In this document: positions 1 to 7,314 of the stretch, in pieces
How positions within the stretch are numbered: position 1 is the first letter of the stretch
Layout of the letters: the number at the start of each line of letters is the position of its first letter
Assembly (NCBI GenBank): GCA_018267875.1
Contig: JAFDXP010000012.1
Coordinates: 1-53,119, forward strand
DNA length: 53,119 nt
Source of the DNA: Bacteroidota bacterium
Lineage (GTDB): Bacteria > Bacteroidota > Bacteroidia > Chitinophagales > Chitinophagaceae
Reading direction: 5' to 3'
Notes under the pieces: model-generated
The model's input: the letters and a program-made list of their open reading frames with translations, nothing else
Database searches by the model: none
What the model was told of the DNA's origin: nothing
Position numbers and translations under genes: made by a program

Positions 1-139
1 AACGAAAATCTTGAACTCAAATGAGGTTTGTTTGCCGTCCTTTTTTGGGCAGTCTGTTAAATTCTCTTTGTCCATTGTTGACCGTTTTTGTTTAATTTTT
101 GGTCAACCTATTTTAGGACGGGACAGCTCGTAGCATTGT

Positions 140-228
140 GCATAACGTCCAGCAGCTTTGCGAAGTTTGCCTGTGTTGCGCCTGCGGCAGGCGAATTTTG
201 CAAAACTGCCAGTTGTACGATAGTTGTT
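140..228. repeat. Imperfect foldback element, candidate dispersed repeat
   Basis: Two 23-nt arms (151-173 and 188-210) are imperfect reverse complements: the left reads AGCAGCTTTGCGAAG then TTTGCCTG, and the right is its near-mirror ending in AAAACTGCC. They surround a perfect GC-rich dyad, CGCCTGC-G-GCAGGCG (179-193). Outside the arms are CATAACG on the left and CGATAGTTG on the right, so the whole unit could fold as one long bulged hairpin. The composition is far more GC-rich than the flanks. It could be a MITE-like or REP-like repeat, or an attC-like recombination site. Copy number cannot be judged from one window. Confidence 0.45.
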
Positions 229-344
229 CCCAAAAGAACTTGATAAATACCTTTCAAAATATTGCGTAAATCTAAGATTTCCGAAGTCTTTTAAAAGGAT
301 AGTTCCGAAATTTTCCCATTTGTAAAATCAGTACAAAATAAAAA

Positions 345-376
345 TTTGACTTTGTCATTTTTTTCTTGTACCTTTG
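345..376 (+). promoter_or_regulatory. Bacteroidota-type promoter for the small RNA
   Basis: A -33 element TTTG (345-348) is separated by 20 nt from a -7 element TACCTTTG (369-376), a very good match to the Bacteroidota primary-sigma consensus. Transcription would begin just after 376, almost exactly at the 5' strand of the long stem of the folded RNA (378). No credible coding sequence follows. Confidence 0.65.
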
Positions 377-377
377 A

Positions 378-463
378 CAAAGCTTTTAAGCGATTCGCTT
401 TGAAAACGAGTTTTCAGCAAATCTCATTTGCAAGCTTTGAAGGTCAGTACCTTGACCTTTTTT
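378..463 (+). ncRNA. Candidate small structured RNA with cloverleaf fold
   Basis: The sequence folds into a compact four-way junction. A perfect 8-bp closing stem (378-385 with 432-439, CAAAGCTT/AAGCTTTG) encloses three hairpins: AAGCG-ATT-CGCTT (388-400), GAAAA-CGAG-TTTTC (402-415) and GCAAAT-CTC-ATTTGC (417-431), with only 0-2 unpaired nt between stems. A 7-bp hairpin with a T run follows at once (440-463), so RNA of about 86 nt is predicted. A strong promoter sits immediately upstream. It lacks tRNA consensus bases (no TTCGA loop, no usable anticodon arm), so it is tRNA-shaped but not a tRNA. I do not recognise the family. The fold is seen directly; that it is transcribed is inference. Confidence 0.5.
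440..463 (+). terminator. Rho-independent terminator of the small RNA
   Basis: AAGGTCA (440-446) pairs with TGACCTT (453-459) over a 6-nt loop and is followed by a T run (458-463). The T run lies on the + strand only, which fixes the direction of the upstream RNA. Confidence 0.6.
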
Positions 464-607
464 ACAAATGTCAACTATAGTCGGAACTATTTATCAGTTG
501 CTTGGGTAAACAATTTCGTATCAACTCGCAAATATACGAAACTCCACCAATTCTCAAAAAAACTTACTGCATTTATTTTCAATGAGATAACTAATTTATT
601 ACCTTTG

Positions 608-647
608 GGATATTCAAAATGCGAAATTTATGGATATTCAAAATACG
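608..647 (+). repeat. Short direct repeat pair
   Basis: GGATATTCAAAATGCG (608-623) recurs as GGATATTCAAAATACG (632-647), offset by 24 nt. No gene depends on it visibly, and its function is unknown. Confidence 0.4.
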
Positions 648-841
648 CAGTCTGCTTTTAATCACCAATTGTTCCTCTTTTCCCTTGGCTCACGTCATAT
701 AGAAGTATAATTTGATTTCAAATGTAATTTTATAATTATTTTCCCTTACAGTATGAAGTCTGCTTAGGCAAAAAATAAGCAAAAAAAATAAAACAATTTT
801 TTAATGTTTGTTTTTACTCTAACGCTAATTCCAAAAGGTTC

Positions 842-892
842 CGACAGGTGATGAATCACTTCTTGCAATAAATGCGACAGGTGATTTATCAC
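842..892. repeat. Two tandem palindrome-containing 18-bp repeats
   Basis: CGACAGGTGATGAATCAC (842-859) and CGACAGGTGATTTATCAC (875-892) differ at two bases. Each contains a 12-bp dyad of form GTGAT-NN-ATCAC. Their 33-bp offset is about three helical turns, so both would face the same side of DNA. This resembles paired operator sites, but no adjacent gene is obvious on either strand. Confidence 0.45.
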
Positions 893-1066
893 AGAGTTTT
901 AACAGCCATATCTTGTACTAATTTGGATCTTCCTATGCTTGGCATAATAACACTATAGATTAGCAATGTCATCTCCAACAGATGAAAATTGATATAATGA
1001 AACCAATCTTATGAATGAAGCTATTTTTCACACATACTGCAATATCAAAGGTGTAGTAGAAAAAAG

Positions 1067-1106
1067 AAAAGGGACTGTCCGTATTTAAAACTGACAGTCC
1101 CTTTTT
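1067..1106 (-). terminator. Terminator of tRNA-Leu(CAA)
   Basis: AAAAGGGACTGTC (1067-1079) and GACAGTCCCTTTTT (1093-1106) form a long stem just past the 3' end of the leftward tRNA. On the - strand it is followed by a T-rich run. Confidence 0.75.
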
Positions 1107-1108
1107 AG

Positions 1109-1192
1109 TGCCCAGAACAGGAATCGAACCTGCACTCCCTTGCGAAAACCAGATTTTGAGTCTAGCGCGTCTACCAATTCCGCCATCTGGGC
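1109..1192 (-). tRNA. tRNA-Leu (anticodon CAA)
   Basis: Read on the - strand, this gives a complete class II tRNA of 84 nt including the discriminator A. The acceptor GCCCAGA pairs with TCTGGGC; the D-arm has GGTAGACGC; the anticodon stem CTAGA/TCTGG holds the loop CTCAAAA (anticodon CAA); a long variable arm is present, and the T-loop is GGTTCGATTCC. CCA is not encoded. It ends in a strong terminator and has its own promoter inside the 3' end of hscB. Confidence 0.95.
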
Positions 1193-1199
1193 TTTTTCC

Positions 1200-1727
1200 C
1201 TACGGGGACGCAAAGGTAGCAATTCGTTTTTGAATTCGCAACAGATATTTCTTCCGAAAAAAACAATCTTTTATTTGAACTAATAATTCCGGTGTACGAT
1301 TTCCTGTATCGTAGCTATTCAAAAGCTTATTTATTTCATTATTCAAGACAGCGTTTTGTTCCTCAAGAGTAGCTAAAGACATTTGTTTTGCTTCCTCTGT
1401 TCGGTCCATTTCATATTCACTGACAGCCTCGTTTAAATCCATCATTTCCATCAAAAAGCTTTGAGGCAAAGAATACTTTTCATCTGTTCCTAACGTATTT
1501 TCTAAACGCAATACATATTCTAATGTAGCATCGGCATCTTTCAAAATTTTATAGCCTTCATTGATCAAAGCACTCATCTGGAGCGCGTTTATAGCAGCAT
1601 TATTAGAATCTTGTGTAAAACGATCAGGATGGTGTTTTCGGCACAATTCATAATACTTTTTACGAACTAATTCTTGAGGTGGATGAAAACTGATTGGCAA
1701 ACCGAAGATTTCAAAATAGTTGACCAT
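1200..1727 (-). CDS. hscB: Fe-S cluster assembly co-chaperone HscB
   Basis: This is a J-domain co-chaperone that delivers the IscU scaffold to HscA (an Hsp70) and stimulates its ATPase during Fe-S cluster transfer in the cytoplasm. The 175-residue length is close to the usual ~170. The N-terminal J domain carries HPD at residues 33-35 in the context CRKHHPDRF, and the C-terminal half is helical with acidic stretches, as in the HSCB oligomerisation domain. A -7 box overlaps the region just before the ATG, so the transcript may be nearly leaderless. It is divergent from the dehydrogenase gene at 1777, and its 3' end contains the promoter of tRNA-Leu. No isc partner genes are visible in the window. 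Confidence 0.85.
   Translation of the reverse strand: MVNYFEIFGLPISFHPPQELVRKKYYELCRKHHPDRFTQDSNNAAINALQMSALINEGYKILKDADATLEYVLRLENTLGTDEKYSLPQSFLMEMMDLNEAVSEYEMDRTEEAKQMSLATLEEQNAVLNNEINKLLNSYDTGNRTPELLVQIKDCFFRKKYLLRIQKRIATFASP
1211..1242 (-). promoter_or_regulatory. Promoter of tRNA-Leu(CAA), inside hscB
   Basis: On the - strand, GTTG (1239-1242) is followed after 20 nt by TACCTTTG (1211-1218), about 20 nt before the mature tRNA 5' end. The whole promoter overlaps the last codons of hscB, which is transcribed in the same direction. Confidence 0.65.
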
Positions 1728-1731
1728 GCCG

Positions 1732-1762
1732 CAAAGGTGGGTACATTATCTTTGCTTGCAAA
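1732..1762 (-). promoter_or_regulatory. Promoter of hscB in the divergent gap
   Basis: On the - strand, TTTG (1759-1762) is followed after 19 nt by CACCTTTG (1732-1739). The ATG of hscB lies only 4 nt beyond the -7 box, implying a very short or absent 5' leader. TATCTTTG (1748-1755) on the + strand could be the -7 box of the divergent gene, so the two promoters interlock. Confidence 0.5.
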
Positions 1763-1776
1763 AAAAAATCAGGAAG

Positions 1777-2979
1777 ATGATTCGCATTGGTTTGATAAGA
1801 GAAGAAAAGACACCACCAGATACTCGTGTAGCACTTACACCAAAACAATGTGTTGAAGCACAACGATTGTTCGGCATAAAAATTTTTGTTGAGCCTTCGC
1901 CCAATAGATGCTTTCCGGACAGTGCTTATGCTGATGCTGGAATAGAATTGAAAATAGACTTATCAGATTGCGATATATTGATAGGAATTAAAGAAGTGCC
2001 TATTGACAAACTTATTGAAGGAAGAACTTACTTGTTTTTTTCTCACACCAAAAAGAAACAACCCTATAACCAAAAACTCATGCACGCGCTCATCCAAAAG
2101 CGTATCCGTCTGATTGATTATGAATGTCTAACCCATACGGATGGACAACGAATTCTTGGTTTTGGTTTCTTTGCCGGCGTTATCGGTGCACATAACGGAC
2201 TATTGACTTACGGAAAAAAGTTTGCTAAATTCCAATTGACTCCTGCTCATCAATCCGGCAGTCTAGAAGACATGGCAGAACAATACAAGGATGTATATTT
2301 ACCGCCCATCAAAATTGCAGTTACAGGATCGGGAAAAGTAGCTTCCGGCATTGTGGACATTATGGATCGCTTTGACATAGAATTTGTAGAGCCTGAAGAT
2401 TATCTGGAAAAGCATTTTAATTATCCTGTTTACACTCATCTAAAAGGAAACTCATTATACGTACGCAAGGATAATGGAACTTATCATCGAGATGATTTTC
2501 ATCATTTCCCCCAAGATTATCAATGCTCCTTTAAACGATTTTTACCCGTTACCGACATTTTAATGAATGGCATTTATTGGGATAAAAACGTACCTCGCCT
2601 TTTTGAAAAAGAAGCCATCCAACATCCTTCCTACAAAATGAATGTGATAGCCGACATTACCTGTGATATGGACGGTTCCGTTCCTATTAATTTAGGGTCA
2701 AGCACCATTGCTGATCCGGTTTATGGTGTGGACAAAAAAACATTTCAAAAGGTAGCTCCTTTTCAAAATAGGACAGATGTGGTGGATGTTATGGCGGTGG
2801 ATAATTTACCCAATGAATTACCCCAAGACGCTTCACGACATTTCGGGCAACATATTCTCAAGTTCATTTTAGCAGAACTTTTGTCATCAAACAAAAGCGA
2901 CATTATCGAAAGGGCAACTATTTGCTCAAACGGACAATTAACCGAACACTATGAATACTTGAGTGACTATGCCTACTAA
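1777..2979 (+). CDS. NAD(P)-dependent oxidoreductase, saccharopine dehydrogenase (Lys1)-like
   Basis: The protein has 400 residues and belongs to the alanine dehydrogenase/transhydrogenase N-terminal superfamily. Lys1-type features are visible: an N-terminal IGLIREEK...RVALTP segment, FFSHTKKKQ, IDYECLTHTDGQRILGFG followed by AGVIGAHNG, and a Rossmann-type glycine motif VTGSGKVASG. The family interconverts saccharopine and lysine plus 2-oxoglutarate, but Bacteroidota members have no settled function, so the substrate is uncertain. The ATG at 1777 is chosen because a TTG-started extension would run through the -7 box TATCTTTG (1748-1755), and AGGAAG precedes the ATG. The next gene, dnaG, follows after 44 nt. 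Confidence 0.75.
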   Translation: MIRIGLIREEKTPPDTRVALTPKQCVEAQRLFGIKIFVEPSPNRCFPDSAYADAGIELKIDLSDCDILIGIKEVPIDKLIEGRTYLFFSHTKKKQPYNQKLMHALIQKRIRLIDYECLTHTDGQRILGFGFFAGVIGAHNGLLTYGKKFAKFQLTPAHQSGSLEDMAEQYKDVYLPPIKIAVTGSGKVASGIVDIMDRFDIEFVEPEDYLEKHFNYPVYTHLKGNSLYVRKDNGTYHRDDFHHFPQDYQCSFKRFLPVTDILMNGIYWDKNVPRLFEKEAIQHPSYKMNVIADITCDMDGSVPINLGSSTIADPVYGVDKKTFQKVAPFQNRTDVVDVMAVDNLPNELPQDASRHFGQHILKFILAELLSSNKSDIIERATICSNGQLTEHYEYLSDYAY

Positions 2980-3023
2980 TTTTTTTTATAAAATTTTCTG
3001 ATTAGTAACTAAACACACAATCT

Positions 3024-4970
3024 GTGATTGCGCCTCAGTCTATACAAGAAGTATTGAACCGTGCCGACATTCTTGAAATAGTTGGTCAGTTTGTACGTTT
3101 AAAAAGACGTGGTGCCAATCATATTGCTAACTGTCCTTTTCATTCGGAAAAGACTCCTTCATTTTATGTTTCCGGAAGCAAGGGCATCTATAAATGCTTT
3201 GGCTGTGGCAAAGGTGGGAATGTAGTTACCTTTATTCAAGAACATGAAAAGCTAACTTATCCAGAAGCCATCCGTTGGTTGGCAGATTTTTACAAGATCG
3301 CTCTTGAAGAAACCGAGCGATCACCGGAACAAGCTCAACAACAAAAAACAGAAGAGAGCCTGCGTATTCTGAATGAATTTGCAGCTAAATATTTTCAATC
3401 ATTTTTATTAGAACAAGAAGAGGGTATTTCAATCGGATTACCTTATTTCAAACAGAGGGGCTTTCGAAAAGAAACGCTTGAAAAGTTTCTACTTGGATAT
3501 TGTTCAGAAGCAGGCGAAGCTTTCTTTAAAAAGGCAACACAATCAGGCTATCAGGCAGACTTAATGGAGAAAGCCGGATTAGTCAAAAATCGCAACGGAA
3601 GCCATTACGATGTATATCGAGGTCGAGTCATTTTCCCTATTCAAAATATGACAGGTCGCGTGTTAGGATTTGGTGCTCGCATTCTAAAAACTAACGAACG
3701 TTCGCCCAAATACATCAATACACCCGAAAACGAGTTGTACATAAAAAGTCGTGTTCTCTACGGCATATATCAATCTCGACAAGCCATTGGAAAATTAGAT
3801 GAGTGCTTTTTGGTTGAAGGCTATACCGATGTCATTTCACTGCATCAAGGTGGCGTAGAAAACGTAGTAGCCAGTAGTGGAACTTCCCTAACCGAAGAAC
3901 AACTTCGTGCTATTGGTCAGCTGACCAAAAATCTTACTATTCTTTATGATGGTGATGCCGCCGGTATCAAAGCTGCCTTACGCGGCTTGGACATGGCATT
4001 GGCGCAAAGCTTTAATGTAAAATTGGTTTTACTACCCGAAGGAGAAGATCCGGATAGCTTTATTCAAAAATCGGGTGCGACAAAGTTTCATGAATATGTA
4101 AAAGAAAGAAAGCAAGATGTTATTTCTTTCCGGTTGCAAGTAGGTCTTAAAGAAATAGGAAATGATCCGGTTGCAAAATCAAAGTTAGTTAATGAATTAG
4201 CCGAGAGTATTTCCAAAATAAATAAAGCAGAAGATTTTTCTCTTCAAGATTATTATATCCGAGAAACTGCTCGTAAACTGGATGTAGAAGAAGCCGGCCT
4301 TATAAACCTTGTCAACAAGTTTATACGGGATAGAATTGAACAAGATCGCCGTCATGCCTCACGCGAGGAAACGCTACCGGAGGCTGCCATTACACCCGAA
4401 GCTACAGAAGAATCACAAGTAGAAAGTAGCAGAGAAAAAAACTTTGCACAAGAATGGGAATTGATTCGCGTGTTGATTGAACATGGTGAGAAATCATTTG
4501 AAGGTTTTGAAAATGTTGCCGATTTAATTCAACAAAGAGTAGATCCGGATTTATTAGAATCTACTATGGTGAAAGAAGTTTACAATGCTTATTTTTCTTT
4601 TAAAGCACAACGAGGCACTTTTCCACCTATCGGTTATTTTACCAACTTTCCCAATAAAGCAATTACGGAACAAATGGCAACCCTATTGCATACTCGAAAT
4701 GAGATAAGCCATAACTGGAGCATCATGTACGGCATAGAAACACTAAGCGGCGACCTTAATTATATCAACGAAGCTGAAAGTGCACTGACCTATTTCGAAG
4801 TAAAAAGTATTGTTCAAATGCAAGCTTTACTGACCGAGCGTTTTCGCAATGAGCGCGATGAAGCAAAAATTACACTTCTGCAACGCAAAATGCTGGAATT
4901 AAAACAAGCTGAAGCAGAAATAGTAAAAAAGCATGGCACAGTTATTTTAAAAATGATGCGTAAAGGATAG
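3024..4970 (+). CDS. dnaG: DNA primase DnaG
   Basis: This enzyme synthesises RNA primers for the replicative fork. Of 648 residues, the N-terminal CHC2 zinc ribbon has C37, H40, C58 and C61 as ligands. The Toprim catalytic core follows, with E265 in EGYTD and D309/D311 in DGDAAG. The C-terminal part is divergent, as expected for the helicase-binding domain. The start is GTG at 3024, which gives the family N-terminus with an IQEVLNRADILEIVG segment. No strong promoter box is visible in the 44-nt gap to the upstream dehydrogenase gene, so co-transcription is possible. Confidence 0.95.
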   Translation: MIAPQSIQEVLNRADILEIVGQFVRLKRRGANHIANCPFHSEKTPSFYVSGSKGIYKCFGCGKGGNVVTFIQEHEKLTYPEAIRWLADFYKIALEETERSPEQAQQQKTEESLRILNEFAAKYFQSFLLEQEEGISIGLPYFKQRGFRKETLEKFLLGYCSEAGEAFFKKATQSGYQADLMEKAGLVKNRNGSHYDVYRGRVIFPIQNMTGRVLGFGARILKTNERSPKYINTPENELYIKSRVLYGIYQSRQAIGKLDECFLVEGYTDVISLHQGGVENVVASSGTSLTEEQLRAIGQLTKNLTILYDGDAAGIKAALRGLDMALAQSFNVKLVLLPEGEDPDSFIQKSGATKFHEYVKERKQDVISFRLQVGLKEIGNDPVAKSKLVNELAESISKINKAEDFSLQDYYIRETARKLDVEEAGLINLVNKFIRDRIEQDRRHASREETLPEAAITPEATEESQVESSREKNFAQEWELIRVLIEHGEKSFEGFENVADLIQQRVDPDLLESTMVKEVYNAYFSFKAQRGTFPPIGYFTNFPNKAITEQMATLLHTRNEISHNWSIMYGIETLSGDLNYINEAESALTYFEVKSIVQMQALLTERFRNERDEAKITLLQRKMLELKQAEAEIVKKHGTVILKMMRKG

Positions 4971-5151
4971 TTCGGTCATAAAAACCAGTTTAAGCAATTC
5001 CTAAAAAAAGGATACAAGCATCGTTTCACCGTTGAATATTCGCTTATTTTAGCCCAAAAATTAGCACTTTTTTACTCGTACCGTGAAAACCTATTTTTCA
5101 CTCAATTGCTACTTTGATTTTAAACGTTTTTACTTTCTATATTTTAAGCTT

Positions 5152-6051
5152 ATGCGTTTTGCAATTCGCGATGACGATGCTAACTATTTCACTACCCCTC
5201 AAGCATTAGAAGCTTGCTATGGAGATATTTGGGATACCATTCCACCCTCTCTTTCGCTTATCTCAAAAGTAAAAGGAGATTGGCCCTATTGGCTACAACA
5301 CATTTACGACAACCGACACCAAACTAACTGGCAAGGATGGGAACAAGATGATGTTGCTCATCCGATTGAGCAAAATGAAACTCTCATTTTATTTTTAAAA
5401 CAAAAATTGCAAGAAAGTAAATTAGACCTTTGCTTTCATGCAAAGTTTCACCGAAATGGCGATGCTGTACGCCCAAGCGACCGAGAAAACAATTATGTGC
5501 GCGGGGCAGAATTCTATACGAATGAAGACAAAACCCATGAAATCATTTCAGAAGTAGCACATTTAAATAGCATATTCGACTACAAAATTTCTGTATTTAC
5601 ACCTCCTCAAAATCTTCTTTCAAAACTTGGGTATCAAGCTGTAAGGCGTGCCGGACTTAACATTTGTGGTGGAGGACTCAGCTTTTTATCAAAAGAAAAA
5701 AACATTCGCGGCTTATACAATCTGGCTATTCAGCTTGTCTTTAAAATGAAGCACAAGCATACAAACTATCCCTTTGTGCTCCACTATTCAAACCACACAG
5801 AAATTCCTTATCATTATCCTCTACAGCCCACTACAAAAGTGGAGGATTTAATATCTGCCTTTGATGCCGTGCGCCGGTTTGATGGAGATTTTGTTTTATC
5901 TACACATTATGCCGAATTTTTTTACCCAACTAAATACAATAGCAAATTGACCATGAAAGATGTGCTTCATGAATTCCTGTTGCACGTTTCCAAATTTCCA
6001 GTTACCTATCAGTCCTTGTCGGAACTATTATCAAAAATTAAAAAGCAGTAG
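5152..6051 (+). CDS. Polysaccharide deacetylase-like (NodB-fold) protein
   Basis: The protein has 299 residues. The N-terminus MRFAIRDDDANYFT carries the RDDD signature of deacetylase-like proteins commonly found in surface-glycan clusters; the aspartates would correspond to the metal/catalytic pair. Further conserved-looking pieces are LCFHAKFHRNG and STHYAEF near the C-terminus, whose histidines could bind metal. No signal peptide is present, suggesting a cytoplasmic enzyme acting on lipid- or nucleotide-linked sugars, or a non-catalytic relative. The ATG at 5152 is preferred over an upstream in-frame start that adds 23 atypical aromatic-rich residues. It is first in a run of glycosyltransferases, 16 nt before the next gene. 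Activity and substrate are not shown by the sequence. Confidence 0.6.
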   Translation: MRFAIRDDDANYFTTPQALEACYGDIWDTIPPSLSLISKVKGDWPYWLQHIYDNRHQTNWQGWEQDDVAHPIEQNETLILFLKQKLQESKLDLCFHAKFHRNGDAVRPSDRENNYVRGAEFYTNEDKTHEIISEVAHLNSIFDYKISVFTPPQNLLSKLGYQAVRRAGLNICGGGLSFLSKEKNIRGLYNLAIQLVFKMKHKHTNYPFVLHYSNHTEIPYHYPLQPTTKVEDLISAFDAVRRFDGDFVLSTHYAEFFYPTKYNSKLTMKDVLHEFLLHVSKFPVTYQSLSELLSKIKKQ

Positions 6052-6067
6052 AAAAAGAGATTTTGAT

Positions 6068-7240
6068 ATGAAAATTTTGATGACTACCGAAACACTGATG
6101 ACAGGTGGAGCCGAATGGTTTGTATTACGACTTTCAGATGCTTTCATTCGTGCTGGACATGAGGTACAATTATTTATTCTACGTCCTGACTTGATAGATG
6201 AAAGGATGATTACCCAATTCAAGTCAGTACCCTTATTTCATGCACCGCTAAAGCTGATAAAAAATGCAGTTAGGGTTGATAGAGTCTTGCAAAAATTAGT
6301 GAAGCTTCAACCAACAGTTGAAAGTATAAACAAAAGATACCTAAGCAACGTTATTGAAGCTTTTCAACCCGATGTGCTTCACAGTCATTTACTACCCGCA
6401 GATTTCACAACTATTCAAGCAAACCAATCTTTTGGTAAAAGGCATGTCATTACTATTCATGGCGACCATATTCAATACATCAAAAAAGGCAACCGCAAGA
6501 AAATAGAAATTTCAAAAAAAGTGCTTCAAATCGTTGATGAAGTTGTTTTGATTTCTGATGAGCAAAAAAGAATCCTTTCTAAAGAACACCCAGCTATTGC
6601 TACAAAATGTACGAAGATATACAATGGCTATCCATTACCGGAAAATAGTAGGTCAAATCACAGGCATGAAAATTTTACATTTGGAATGATAGCGCGAGGC
6701 ATTCCTGAAAAGGGCTGGGAGCAAGCCATACAGGCATTTTCAAAAATAGAAAATAAAGAAACTCGATTAATATTTTTTGGTGAAAGCGAATATTTAGACT
6801 CTTTAAAATTAAAACAAAAGGATAGCAGAATATCATTTGCCGGATTCACCAATAATCCTTTACAAGCCATCAGCCAGATGGATGTGGGCTTACTTCCAAC
6901 CTATTATGCTTCAGAAAGCCTGCCTACAACAGTGATTGAATATATGGCTTTGCAAAAACCGGTAATAGCTACGAGAGCAGGAGAAATAGCTCAAATGATG
7001 GAAGATGATTCAGGGCAAATTGCCGGTGTGTTAATTTCTGAGCATACCGCTGAAACTATTACGGAGCCTTTATTTCAGGCTATGAAGCACATCATGGAAG
7101 AAACAGACTTTTATCATAAATGCTCGGAGAATGCAGTGCAAGCCGTTGTGAAATTTTCAATGGAGCAGTGTCTTTCTAATTACCTTTCAATATATCAAGC
7201 AACTGAAAAAATTGAAAATGCAAATAAAAATGCACATTGA
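6068..7240 (+). CDS. Glycosyltransferase family 4 protein
   Basis: This 390-residue GT-B glycosyltransferase opens with MKILMTTETLMTGGAEW, the acceptor-domain Rossmann loop typical of GT4. The C-terminal nucleotide-sugar domain has MIARGIPEKGWEQAI, FFGESEYL and ESLPTTVIEYM; the last holds the E-x7-E pair that contacts the donor. GT4 enzymes transfer sugars from nucleotide-sugar donors with retention, here probably onto a lipid-linked glycan at the inner face of the membrane. The start at 6068 is chosen because the upstream in-frame extension overlaps the preceding gene. Donor and acceptor cannot be named. Confidence 0.85.
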   Translation: MKILMTTETLMTGGAEWFVLRLSDAFIRAGHEVQLFILRPDLIDERMITQFKSVPLFHAPLKLIKNAVRVDRVLQKLVKLQPTVESINKRYLSNVIEAFQPDVLHSHLLPADFTTIQANQSFGKRHVITIHGDHIQYIKKGNRKKIEISKKVLQIVDEVVLISDEQKRILSKEHPAIATKCTKIYNGYPLPENSRSNHRHENFTFGMIARGIPEKGWEQAIQAFSKIENKETRLIFFGESEYLDSLKLKQKDSRISFAGFTNNPLQAISQMDVGLLPTYYASESLPTTVIEYMALQKPVIATRAGEIAQMMEDDSGQIAGVLISEHTAETITEPLFQAMKHIMEETDFYHKCSENAVQAVVKFSMEQCLSNYLSIYQATEKIENANKNAH

Positions 7241-7314
7241 TATTTATAAATATCGAAGCCAGTAAATTAAATTTACAACTTATTAAAAGCCATTCACGAG
7301 ATTTGTCTATCTCC

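Larger units (their letters stand above)
1..1108. other. Long non-coding region at the left end
   Basis: No open frame here has the look of a real protein. The stretch holds an imperfect foldback element (140-228), a promoter, folded RNA and terminator unit (345-463), an 8-bp inverted repeat (514-521 with 534-541), a 16-bp near-identical direct repeat (608-623 and 632-647), two tandem palindrome-containing repeats (842-859 and 875-892), and the terminator of the leftward tRNA (1067-1106). A perfect 7-bp inverted repeat with a T-rich 17-nt loop lies at 77-107. The mixture suggests a small accessory or degraded locus. Confidence 0.7.

Noticed and set aside
1-75. Possible start of a leftward gene running off the left edge
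   Set aside because: A frame opens at an ATG (- strand, 73-75) and stays open to the edge, but 25 residues are too few to judge and no promoter box precedes it.
77-107. Inverted repeat GTTGACC/GGTCAAC as a terminator
   Set aside because: The 17-nt loop is long, there is no T run after either arm, and no gene ends there.
428-661. 77-residue open frame
   Set aside because: It starts at a TTG inside the folded small RNA, runs over its terminator and has no recognisable protein character.
842-892. Minimal CRISPR array
   Set aside because: Only two repeats of 18 bp with a 15-bp spacer, each with an internal palindrome, and no cas genes. The geometry fits paired operators better.
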